From CAYMRB01 sp964392615 (lineage in GTDB: Bacteria > Planctomycetota > UBA8108), in NCBI GenBank assembly GCA_964392615.1, contig CAYMRB010000137.1, positions 1 to 21,186 on the forward strand: a stretch of DNA of 21,186 bases. The letters run 5' to 3'. A program made the position numbers and the translations under genes. The notes below the pieces were generated by a model. It worked only from the letters and a program-made list of their open reading frames with translations, made no database searches and was not told where the DNA came from. Positions 1-7,085 of the stretch are shown here, one piece after another (position 1 is the stretch's first letter; the number at the start of each line of letters is the position of its first letter).

Positions 1-3000
1 CGTGCCGGTCGCTGAACGTCGATCGCCCGGTGCTCCGAGGTTGAGGCCGAGCTGTCGAATCCGCCCGGGCGAGCGCTTGTACGCGGTGTAGCTCCACTTC
101 TCGTTCTGCGGCATGTGGACGAGCGCGAGCGACGTGAAGATCGAGTACGAGCAGATACACCCGGTCGCGTAGTTTGGCGCGTTCAGTACGCCGTTCGCCG
201 GGATCAGGCTGTTGCGGCAACCCGACCGGAAGCCGAGAAGGCGGCTCGTGCCACCGCCGACGAGATCGTGGAAACCGGCGTTCGCCGCGCGGAACGTCAG
301 CAGATGCTCGCTCGCGATCGCGTAGTTGCAGTGGTGTCCGACCTTCGTGAACTCCCACGGTACGCGGTGCCCCGTGAGTGGGTGCGCCACCGTGTGATCG
401 GCGCCGGTCTTCAGATCGTACGACCATCCCGGGCCGCGTTGATCGATCACGCGGTCGTGCCACAGGATCACCTTGTGGACGAGGTTCTCCGGGTGGCCGC
501 CGAAGGCCGTCGCGGTCTTCTTTCTGCGCCAGAGCTCGTAACCGTCCGAGCCGTGCAGCGCGAGGATCTCGTCCGAGTTCGACGCGATCACGACGTCGAA
601 GTCCTCCGAGAAGGACAACCAGTTCGCGACCATGTCGATCTCGATAGACCACTTTTCGTCTCCGGTCTCGACGTCGAGAGCCGTCATGAGCTTCGCGCTC
701 GTTGCCTTCGGCACCTTGTTGCCGCGCCGCTTGTCGCGGTACAGCTTCTCGATGTCCGCATCGAAGCAGAAGACCCGGCCGCGGCCGATCGCCACGTACG
801 GGAATCCGTGCTGCGCCTTGCGCCGCCAGCGTACCGCGCCGCTGCGGCGGTCCATCGCGATGAGCTCGAACGGCAGGCGCTGCTTGTTCGCGTCCGGGGC
901 CTGGGGCTCGAGAACCGCGGCGATCAGGAGGTCGCCGTAGCTGCGCACGCGGCCCCATTCCGTGTCTGGAGACGGCAGCGCGAGCTCTGCAGTCTGCGTT
1001 CCGGTGCGCGGATCGAGCACGAGGCAACGCTCGGGGTACGCGAGGTACAGCGCGTCTTCGTCGACGAGGAAATGGTAGCCCGCCGGCGGTGTCCCGAAGA
1101 TCGGGTTGCCCATGCGGTCGCCGCTGACGCTCGTCAGGTCCGTATTTCGAGCCGGACTGCCGCCGCCGTCGCGGATCTTCGTAGACCAGAACACTCGTCC
1201 CGTGTAGACGTCGACTGCCGTCAGCTTGCCGGGGCCTTGGATGAACATTCGCCCGCCGACGATCGCCGTGCTCGGCGGCCAGTTGTGACGGTTGTAGAAC
1301 AGCTCGTCGGCGCCGGAGGGGCCGCCGAACCACAGCACGCCGAGGGGCGCGCGAACGAGGCGGTCGCGCGACATCAGCGTATTGCCTTCGTTGCCGTACT
1401 CGCGAGCCCAGTCTGACGAACCGGGCAGCGCGCCGTCGCGGTGCAGCTCGACGAGACCGCGACCCGGCGTCATGCGCGCGTCGGCGTGCTCGCCGCGGTC
1501 GTGCCACGCCAAAACCGCGGCCTGCTCGCGATCCGAGACCGGTAGTCGGGCGACACCGCCGTACGGCCGGAGGAGACGAAAGACCGCTTCGACGATCTCA
1601 CCATGCCTGTCGTCGGTCCACAGGGCGTCGGCCGACTCGGCCGTGACTAGATTCGCGATGTACGGCGGCAGCTGTGATAGCGCGACTCGCTCCCGCACGA
1701 CGACGCGATCGCCGTAGAGCCCCATCTCGTCGAGCCGCCGGCGCATCGAGTCGGCCCTCTGCGCGTCGTGTTCGAGGACGATGACGCGCATCGCCGTGTC
1801 CTGCAGCAGCGCGCCGAGGAGCCCGCCGGAACCGCTGCCGAGCAAGACGCAGTAGCCTTCCGTATCGCGGTGAGCGCGTGTCACGCTCGCGAAGCGATTC
1901 TCGTCGTTCGTCAGGCTGCGGCTTCCAGCGTCCGGCTTCTTCGTGGGAGGCGGGCGGCGATCGATCGTGCGCGGCGGCGTGCCCGTGGCAGCGCCGAAGC
2001 ACGAGATGTCGCCCTGACGCGTGACGACGAGGAGATGCCCGGAAGCCGCGACGAGACTGGCGGGATCGCCGTCGATCGTGGCGCTCCAGCCCAGCGCGGG
2101 GGACGACTCCGACGCGGGTGCATCGATCGCGAACAGCGTGCGCCCCTGATAGCCGTAGACGCGCGAGCCCGCCTTCAGCGCAACGACCATCGGATGGTTC
2201 GCGAGCCACTCGCGGTACGGGGCTTCCGGGTCTTCCTCGGGCCCGTTCGCGCGCAACGCGGCGATCTCATCGGCGTGCGCGATGCGTTCATTCGCGAGGC
2301 GCCACACGTCGTCTACGACCCACCTCGTGGTTTCCTTGCCCTTGCGGTTCTTCGCGACGACCTTGCGCACGCGTGCGAGGTCGACCGCTCGCACGTCGCC
2401 GCCGTCCGCGGAGTACGCGATCGTCCCGTCGATCACGGGCCGGGTCGCGGTCGCGTCGAGCGCGCGGCGCCGCGCGCGGTCGACGATTCTGTCGCCGTGA
2501 AACACGAACTGGCCGCTCGCCGCGAGCCAGGAGTCGGTTCGCCCCTTCGCACTGTAGGACAGCGACTCCGACGCGCCGGTCGCGGTGACCACGCAACGCG
2601 CGTCCGTCCGGCCGCACGGCAGGAGCAGTCGGCCGTCGGTCGCGGCGATGTAGCCTTGCGGCGCCGTGCCGTCGAGCGACAGCGTCGTCGGTCGTCGCGC
2701 CGTCGTCGGTCCGTTCAGGTCGACGCTGTGCAGGAACGTCCCCTCGAACGGCCAGATGCCGGTCGTGAACCATACGCGACCGTCGGCGAGCACCGGTCCG
2801 CCGCGTACCGGGTGGATCGACATCAGCCGCGAGTTGCCCAGCACGCTGCGGCTACCGTGCGGGTCGTATCGCCACAAGAGCGCGCCACTCGCTGCGTCGA
2901 GTGCGTACAGGCTACCGTCGTCCGAACCGAACCACAGTCGCTCCCCGGCTTCGCGCCCTGCAGACGGACTCTCGACGATCGGTGCGAGGCGGGTCGGCCC

Positions 3001-3363
3001 GTTGGCCCAGAACCGCCACACGACGGCGGCGGTGTCGAGATCGAATGCGGTCAGACACTCGGTACGACTCGATGCGACGAAGACCCGGCCTCCGGCGACG
3101 ACCGGCTCGTACGACGCGTCGAAGCCGAGGCGCGGATCGTCCCACGCGGGGCGAAGCTCGCCGAGCCGAAGTGTCCACCGGAGCTCTAACTGCTCCGGAA
3201 GCTGCTCCGGTGTCGACGCCGTCCTGCCGGCATCGTGACGCCACATCGGCCAGTCGGCGGCGCGCGTCGTACCGGCGACGCCGAGCGCGTTCAGGGTCGA
3301 CAGCGCGAGCACGCCGAAGAGCGCAGCGCGGAGTGTACCGCGAACCGCGTCGAATCGCGTCAT
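1..3363 (-). CDS. Exported PQQ-like beta-propeller protein with an internal SAM-methyltransferase-like domain (3' end outside window)
   Basis: One open frame of 1,121 codons runs from ATG at 3363 to the window edge without a stop. The start has a clear ribosome site (CAGGAGA, 3369-3375). Residues 1-36 form a signal peptide ending near TTRAADW, so the protein should leave the cytoplasm. W-P-M-W-R follows, the usual opening of planctomycete PQQ-propeller proteins. Blade motifs occur in both halves: LYALDAASGALLW in the first; LTAVDVYTGRVFW, LIAMDRRSGAVRW and LMTALDVETGDEKW in the second. Between them, about residues 500-620 look like a class I SAM methyltransferase: VLLGSGSGG (506-514) as motif I, a strand ending in E531, and LLRPYGG near 601. 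Near the C-terminus lie C1049 (GCRNSLIP) and C1069/C1071 (CICSY). Function is unknown; a PQQ cofactor is not implied, since many such repeats are structural. It is divergent from the gene at 3539. Confidence 0.88.
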   Translation of the reverse strand, partial: MTRFDAVRGTLRAALFGVLALSTLNALGVAGTTRAADWPMWRHDAGRTASTPEQLPEQLELRWTLRLGELRPAWDDPRLGFDASYEPVVAGGRVFVASSRTECLTAFDLDTAAVVWRFWANGPTRLAPIVESPSAGREAGERLWFGSDDGSLYALDAASGALLWRYDPHGSRSVLGNSRLMSIHPVRGGPVLADGRVWFTTGIWPFEGTFLHSVDLNGPTTARRPTTLSLDGTAPQGYIAATDGRLLLPCGRTDARCVVTATGASESLSYSAKGRTDSWLAASGQFVFHGDRIVDRARRRALDATATRPVIDGTIAYSADGGDVRAVDLARVRKVVAKNRKGKETTRWVVDDVWRLANERIAHADEIAALRANGPEEDPEAPYREWLANHPMVVALKAGSRVYGYQGRTLFAIDAPASESSPALGWSATIDGDPASLVAASGHLLVVTRQGDISCFGAATGTPPRTIDRRPPPTKKPDAGSRSLTNDENRFASVTRAHRDTEGYCVLLGSGSGGLLGALLQDTAMRVIVLEHDAQRADSMRRRLDEMGLYGDRVVVRERVALSQLPPYIANLVTAESADALWTDDRHGEIVEAVFRLLRPYGGVARLPVSDREQAAVLAWHDRGEHADARMTPGRGLVELHRDGALPGSSDWAREYGNEGNTLMSRDRLVRAPLGVLWFGGPSGADELFYNRHNWPPSTAIVGGRMFIQGPGKLTAVDVYTGRVFWSTKIRDGGGSPARNTDLTSVSGDRMGNPIFGTPPAGYHFLVDEDALYLAYPERCLVLDPRTGTQTAELALPSPDTEWGRVRSYGDLLIAAVLEPQAPDANKQRLPFELIAMDRRSGAVRWRRKAQHGFPYVAIGRGRVFCFDADIEKLYRDKRRGNKVPKATSAKLMTALDVETGDEKWSIEIDMVANWLSFSEDFDVVIASNSDEILALHGSDGYELWRRKKTATAFGGHPENLVHKVILWHDRVIDQRGPGWSYDLKTGADHTVAHPLTGHRVPWEFTKVGHHCNYAIASEHLLTFRAANAGFHDLVGGGTSRLLGFRSGCRNSLIPANGVLNAPNYATGCICSYSIFTSLALVHMPQNEKWSYTAYKRSPGRIRQLGLNLGAPGDRRSATGT

Positions 3364-3368
3364 GACGG

Positions 3369-3375
3369 TCTCCTG
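3369..3375 (-). promoter_or_regulatory. Ribosome binding site of the propeller/methyltransferase gene
   Basis: Read on the minus strand this is CAGGAGA, five bases upstream of the ATG at 3363. It supports that start over the further upstream minus-strand ATG at 3490, which lies in another frame. Confidence 0.6.
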
Positions 3376-3463
3376 TTCCGAACCTCGGGAGGAGGCAGTG
3401 TAACCGACGCTTCGCGAGCCGCGCCACGACCGTCACGTCGAAGCGCGCGACACGCCACGTGAC

Positions 3464-3477
3464 ACCGCGGCCGCGGT
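3464..3477. repeat. 14-base perfect palindrome in a divergent intergenic region
   Basis: ACCGCGGCCGCGGT is identical to its own reverse complement. It lies in the 175-base gap between the divergent genes starting at 3363 and 3539, with a CACGTG six-mer just before it (3456-3461). It could be an operator, but GC-only palindromes arise easily in DNA this GC-rich. No convincing -10/-35 pair was seen in the gap. Confidence 0.3.
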
Positions 3478-3538
3478 CGGGCAGGATCATAGCGGGAGAT
3501 GGATCCGGAGCCGCTCTTGAAGATGACGGCGTGAACGC

Positions 3539-4795
3539 ATGAAGAACCCGTTGACCGCTCTTGTCGCGATTTCGTTCCTGGTCATCCTGCAGCCCGCTTT
3601 CCGGGCCGCGGAGTACTCATCAGCGCCCCTGCCCGCTCAGGACGCCGGTGTCGACGAGACCGTCTCCGAGCCGCATCGCGTCGGGCTCGACTACCGTTTC
3701 GACGGCTCGATTTCGCGCCCTGTTCTGGAGAACTACCTGGCCCGAAGCGCCACTGTCGCCTCCTTGCTCCACTTGGCGTCGGATGACGACTTACGCATGA
3801 TGCGAAACACCGGCGTCAAGTTCGCCGGACGCGTCATCTGGATGTGGGGGAGCGAGTCGCGCATCGATGCCTTGGTCAAGAAGGGTGAACCGTTCGTCAA
3901 GCGCATCCACGAGATGGATCCGGACGTCGTCTTGCAGGGAGCCATCTTCGAGATCGTCACCACCGACGTGAACAACGTCGCCATTCCCCAGTCCGTCTTC
4001 GACGAGTTCGGCCTGAAACCCGAAGCGCGGAACTTCCGCTACGAGGACATGATCTACCCCTTCGGGCACCGCGTCGATCACTGGAGAAAGGGCGCGTCGG
4101 TTCCAGACATGAGCCGTCTCGAAACCCGTATGTGGTTCGTCTACGTGGGGAAGCGTTGGATCGACATCGGCCTCGAGGCGATTCACTTCGGCCAGGTCGA
4201 GATCATGGACGACCGCGATCGAGACCACGCTCATTGGCGCGACATGATGGCCCGCCTGCGCAGCTACGCGAAGAAGCACGCCCGACGGCACATGGTCCTC
4301 GCCGACGCTCATGTGCCCAGTGGGGGGATCGTTCACGACGGCGAACTCATGTTCGATCTCCACTCCTTCCCCTCCCGGCCCAAGTCGGTCAAGGGCAAGC
4401 CCTACCAGGCGATTCTCGAGAAAGGGTTCAGCGACTCCATCTATGGGCGAAGCCTCGGCGGCCGCACTCCGAGCGGCTGGTCGTGCGAGGCCTTGCCCTA
4501 CATCGTCGAAATCGACAACTTCGGGAGCTCGGATCACCCCGGTGAATATCGCGAGTCGGACCGGTTCCACGTTTGGGGGTGGGATGAGATCGGCTGGTTC
4601 ACGAAACAGCCGGAGGCGTATCGCAACGAGTGGCTCGAGTACGCCTATGAGTGGGTGCGCGAGACGGACCCCAACGGGTTCTTTCAACTTCCGTTGCGGA
4701 GGTTCCAGCACTACACGGCCAGCATGACGCCCCCGAAAGGCCAACGTCAGGAAGAGACTATCAAGTCCATCTGGGCGGCGAGCGATCAACGCTGA
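3539..4795 (+). CDS. Secreted protein of unknown function, possibly a TIM-barrel glycoside hydrolase
   Basis: 418 residues. Residues 1-23 are a signal peptide (MKNP, hydrophobic stretch, then FRA before AEY), so the mature protein is exported. The body alternates hydrophobic strands and helices (for example FAGRVIWMWG, VVLQGAIFEIVT, IGLEAIHFGQVEIMDD, RHMVLADAHV), the rhythm of a TIM barrel. It has many aromatic and acidic residues, such as E221 in GQVEIMDD, in places where a sugar-cleaving enzyme would carry them. I do not recognise a named family and no catalytic residues can be assigned. The start is the first ATG of the frame and its ribosome site is weak. The esterase gene at 4881 follows on the same strand, so the two may be co-transcribed. 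The glycosidase idea rests on fold rhythm and on the other carbohydrate genes in the window. Confidence 0.82.
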   Translation: MKNPLTALVAISFLVILQPAFRAAEYSSAPLPAQDAGVDETVSEPHRVGLDYRFDGSISRPVLENYLARSATVASLLHLASDDDLRMMRNTGVKFAGRVIWMWGSESRIDALVKKGEPFVKRIHEMDPDVVLQGAIFEIVTTDVNNVAIPQSVFDEFGLKPEARNFRYEDMIYPFGHRVDHWRKGASVPDMSRLETRMWFVYVGKRWIDIGLEAIHFGQVEIMDDRDRDHAHWRDMMARLRSYAKKHARRHMVLADAHVPSGGIVHDGELMFDLHSFPSRPKSVKGKPYQAILEKGFSDSIYGRSLGGRTPSGWSCEALPYIVEIDNFGSSDHPGEYRESDRFHVWGWDEIGWFTKQPEAYRNEWLEYAYEWVRETDPNGFFQLPLRRFQHYTASMTPPKGQRQEETIKSIWAASDQR

Positions 4796-4880
4796 TCAGT
4801 AGGCTCGCTCCTGCCTCGTGTGCCCACCCGCTCCGAATTGGAACTGAGCGGCCATGCTCGCAGAAATACGAGACACGACT

Positions 4881-5771
4881 ATGAGACACCGGACCCTCCT
4901 TCTGCTTCCTCTGCTGACCACGATTGCCTCCCTCGCCCTGGCGCTTCCGCAGGACACGAAGCCCATCGAGAAGGGGCGCGTTCAGAAACGCAGCTACTTC
5001 TTCAAGGACGCGAAGAAGGAGATGACCTACTCGCTCTTCGTCCCGAAGAGCTATGACGCCGACAGGAAGCACCCGCTGATCGTTCTCCTCCACGGGCTCG
5101 GCAGCAATCCGAGCCAGGTGATGCGCTATGCCGGGATCACGAAGGAGGCGGAGAAACGGGGCTATATCGTCGTCGCGCCCTACGGCTACAACGACCACGG
5201 CTGGTACGGCAGCCACGGGAAGGGACGGGTTCATTACGGAGGGCGACGAGACGATCCGAAGAACCTCGGAGAGCTCAGCGAGAAGGACGTCATGAACGTG
5301 CTCGCGATCGTCCGAAAGCAATTCCGCGTCGACGACCGACGCATCTATCTCATGGGGCACTCCATGGGCGGTGGTGGCACGATGCATCTCGCGGTCAGCC
5401 ACTCGAAGATCTGGGCGGCGCTCGCCCCCCTAGCGCCCGCGTTCGTCGGTAGTCGCTCCGTGCTCGAGAAGATCCGGCACCTCCCGGTCATGGTCGTCAC
5501 GGGCGAAAAGGACCGTCTCGTCAAGGTTCAGAGCGTGCGGCGCTGGATCGAGAAGATGGAGGAGTTCGGGATCGACCATATCTACAAGGAGATTCCCGGC
5601 GGCAACCACTTCGACACGATCTTCGACAACCCGAAGATGATCGCCGAGGTCTACGACTTCTTCGACAGCGTTCGAAAGGGGAAGAAGCGCGCGAAGCCCG
5701 GGAAGCCCGGGAAGCCCGGGAAGCGTAAGGGCGAGACCGAGAAGTCGAGGGTGCAGCAAGCGATCCGCTAG
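4881..5771 (+). CDS. Secreted alpha/beta-hydrolase (esterase or peptidase-like, PHB-depolymerase/LpqC type)
   Basis: 296 residues from ATG 4881. An in-frame ATG at 4854 would add nine residues, but the signal peptide (MRHRTLLLLPLL, then a hydrophobic run to about residue 22) starts naturally at 4881. Oxyanion-loop motif HGLG lies at 71-74, the nucleophile elbow GHSMGG puts Ser161 in G-x-S-x-G, the likely acid is Asp211 (TGEKD) and the likely base His243 (GGNH). These are the features of exported esterases related to feruloyl esterases and polyhydroxybutyrate depolymerases. The substrate is not visible in the sequence; ester groups on plant or algal polysaccharides are a reasonable guess. The C-terminus is a basic tail with three K-P-G repeats. 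It ends two bases before the stop of the convergent gene at 5774. Confidence 0.88.
   Translation: MRHRTLLLLPLLTTIASLALALPQDTKPIEKGRVQKRSYFFKDAKKEMTYSLFVPKSYDADRKHPLIVLLHGLGSNPSQVMRYAGITKEAEKRGYIVVAPYGYNDHGWYGSHGKGRVHYGGRRDDPKNLGELSEKDVMNVLAIVRKQFRVDDRRIYLMGHSMGGGGTMHLAVSHSKIWAALAPLAPAFVGSRSVLEKIRHLPVMVVTGEKDRLVKVQSVRRWIEKMEEFGIDHIYKEIPGGNHFDTIFDNPKMIAEVYDFFDSVRKGKKRAKPGKPGKPGKRKGETEKSRVQQAIR
5694..5720 (+). repeat. Tandem 9-base repeat encoding K-P-G units
   Basis: AAGCCCGGG occurs three times in direct tandem (5694-5702, 5703-5711, 5712-5720) near the 3' end of the hydrolase gene. It encodes Lys-Pro-Gly repeats in a lysine-rich tail. Copy number of such a repeat can change by slippage without breaking the frame. 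Confidence 0.85.
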
Positions 5772-5773
5772 GC

Positions 5774-6892
5774 TCAACGTCGCTTGCTCCCCGGCGACAA
5801 CACGCGGATCAAACCGTGAGTCCCGTCGAAGTGGTACACCGTCGTCGGCTGGCCCGGAGGCGCGTGAAGGAGGAAGTGGGGGCTGTGGTCGATGGCCTCG
5901 CTGGAGACGATTCGGTGGTAGTGGGGACTTGTCGGATTCATATCCAGGAGAGCCAGCTTCCAGGGCTTGAGGAGCACCAGAGCCAGCGTCCCTTCTCGAT
6001 TGATGCACATGCGCAACGCGCCATCACCCGGGGTATGGATTAGCTCGAACTGCCGGTGACACGTGGGACTCTCCGGGTCGGTGTCGATCACGGCGATTCT
6101 CGAGTCCCGGGGTTGAACGATGTAGAGCCGCCCGCCATCCCGCGAGAAGAAGGCCTCCGTGGGCGAGGTGCCCCGGCTGAGGTCGGTCGGCACGGTCGCC
6201 ACTACCGTGTCCGTTCGCGTGTCGATGACGGAGACCAGTGTCCCGTCTCGATCGCGTGCCGACACGACGTAGATCAGGTCGGTCCCTGGCTTCATGACGA
6301 TGGAGTAGGGGCCTTCCGGGACCGTGATCCTCGCCACGATGCGATTCGCGGTCAGGTCGAGGTGGTCGATCCTGGTCGCCGTTCGTTCCGAGACGTACGC
6401 GCTCGTCCCGATCTCGGAGACTGCGACGACGCTGGCGCACCGCCCCGGGATGGGGATGTTGCCGGTCACCGTCCCGCTTTCCGTGTCGACCAGATCGACC
6501 CGGTTCTCGCCCAGGGTTCCTCCGCCTGCGCCGCCCCGGTAGCTCGACAGGGCCACAAGGAGCCGTCGACCGTCCGGTGTGATGGCCAGCGACACCGGGA
6601 AGCCGACTCGTAGCCTGATGTTGTCGACGATCGTATCGGTCCTCGTGTCGATGATCTGGATGAAGCCTTGCCCCGAACTGGGCTCATGGAGCAGGAACAT
6701 CCTGCTGCCGTCGGGTGACAGCACGGCATCGCTGAAGTCTCCCTGGAGAGGAATCTGCGAGCGCTCGACAAGGTTGGCAAAGTCGGAGTAGCGGTACCAG
6801 AACCACCAGCGGTAGAGTGCGCCGGATACCGCCCCGATTGCGACGATGCCTGCCACGACGATCACCAGGAGCTGCTTCCTGCGCGGGCGCAT
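5774..6892 (-). CDS. Membrane-anchored YVTN/WD40-like beta-propeller protein
   Basis: 372 residues. A basic start (MRPRRKQ) leads into a single hydrophobic helix at about 8-27, with no clear cleavage site, followed by an aromatic patch (YRWWFWYRYSDF). The protein is therefore probably anchored in the membrane with the propeller outside. The rest is made of repeated blades of the YVTN type: AVLSPDGSRMFLL, LAITPDGRRLLVAL, FFSRDGGRLYIVQ, with linking IDTRTDTIV and VIDTRTDTVVATV units. Such propellers are binding or scaffold domains; no enzyme motif is visible. No strong ribosome site precedes the ATG. It is convergent with the hydrolase gene and divergent from the metallophosphoesterase gene, so it is probably its own transcription unit. 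Confidence 0.87.
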   Translation of the reverse strand: MRPRRKQLLVIVVAGIVAIGAVSGALYRWWFWYRYSDFANLVERSQIPLQGDFSDAVLSPDGSRMFLLHEPSSGQGFIQIIDTRTDTIVDNIRLRVGFPVSLAITPDGRRLLVALSSYRGGAGGGTLGENRVDLVDTESGTVTGNIPIPGRCASVVAVSEIGTSAYVSERTATRIDHLDLTANRIVARITVPEGPYSIVMKPGTDLIYVVSARDRDGTLVSVIDTRTDTVVATVPTDLSRGTSPTEAFFSRDGGRLYIVQPRDSRIAVIDTDPESPTCHRQFELIHTPGDGALRMCINREGTLALVLLKPWKLALLDMNPTSPHYHRIVSSEAIDHSPHFLLHAPPGQPTTVYHFDGTHGLIRVLSPGSKRR

Positions 6893-6954
6893 ACTCGCAG
6901 TCTACTTGGGCCCAGAGCGCAAGCAAGCGCCGGGACAGGTCTTGCATCGCGCTA

Positions 6955-6967
6955 GAAGCACTGCTTC
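6955..6967. repeat. Short inverted repeat in a divergent intergenic region
   Basis: GAAGCA-C-TGCTTC is a 13-base inverted repeat with one central base, overlapped by the palindrome CTTCGAAG (6964-6971). It lies between the divergent starts at 6892 and 7086, where an operator could act on both genes. Chance occurrence cannot be excluded. Confidence 0.25.
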
Positions 6968-7012
6968 GAAGCGCTGTTATGACAGCGGAGCCGGAACGGC
7001 GGCCCCGCCCCG

Positions 7013-7018
7013 TACAAT
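7013..7018 (+). promoter_or_regulatory. Possible -10 element upstream of the metallophosphoesterase gene
   Basis: TACAAT differs from the TATAAT consensus at one base and stands out in very GC-rich DNA, 68 bases before the ATG at 7086. No good -35 hexamer is seen 16-18 bases upstream, so this is only a candidate. Confidence 0.25.
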
Positions 7019-7085
7019 AGGGGAACGATGGGGCACCCGCCCGCCGCTCTGCCCGCCGCCAAGACCTCTGCCAGCGCGTCCGCCC

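Noticed and set aside
115..1416. Long plus-strand open frame of 433 codons
   Set aside because: Its product is Arg/Ala/Val-rich with no domain, and it lies antisense to the minus-strand propeller gene, whose protein has clear motifs across this interval.
1768..3189. Long plus-strand open frame of 473 codons
   Set aside because: Same reason: a GC-driven antisense frame of the propeller/methyltransferase gene, with no recognisable motif.
3791..4789. Minus-strand open frame of 332 codons
   Set aside because: Antisense to the secreted gene at 3539-4795, which has a signal peptide and structured protein pattern; the minus-strand product has neither.
6846..7085. Upstream extension of the metallophosphoesterase frame to ATG 6846
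   Set aside because: It would place 80 residues before a clear twin-arginine signal and overlap the divergent gene at 5774-6892.
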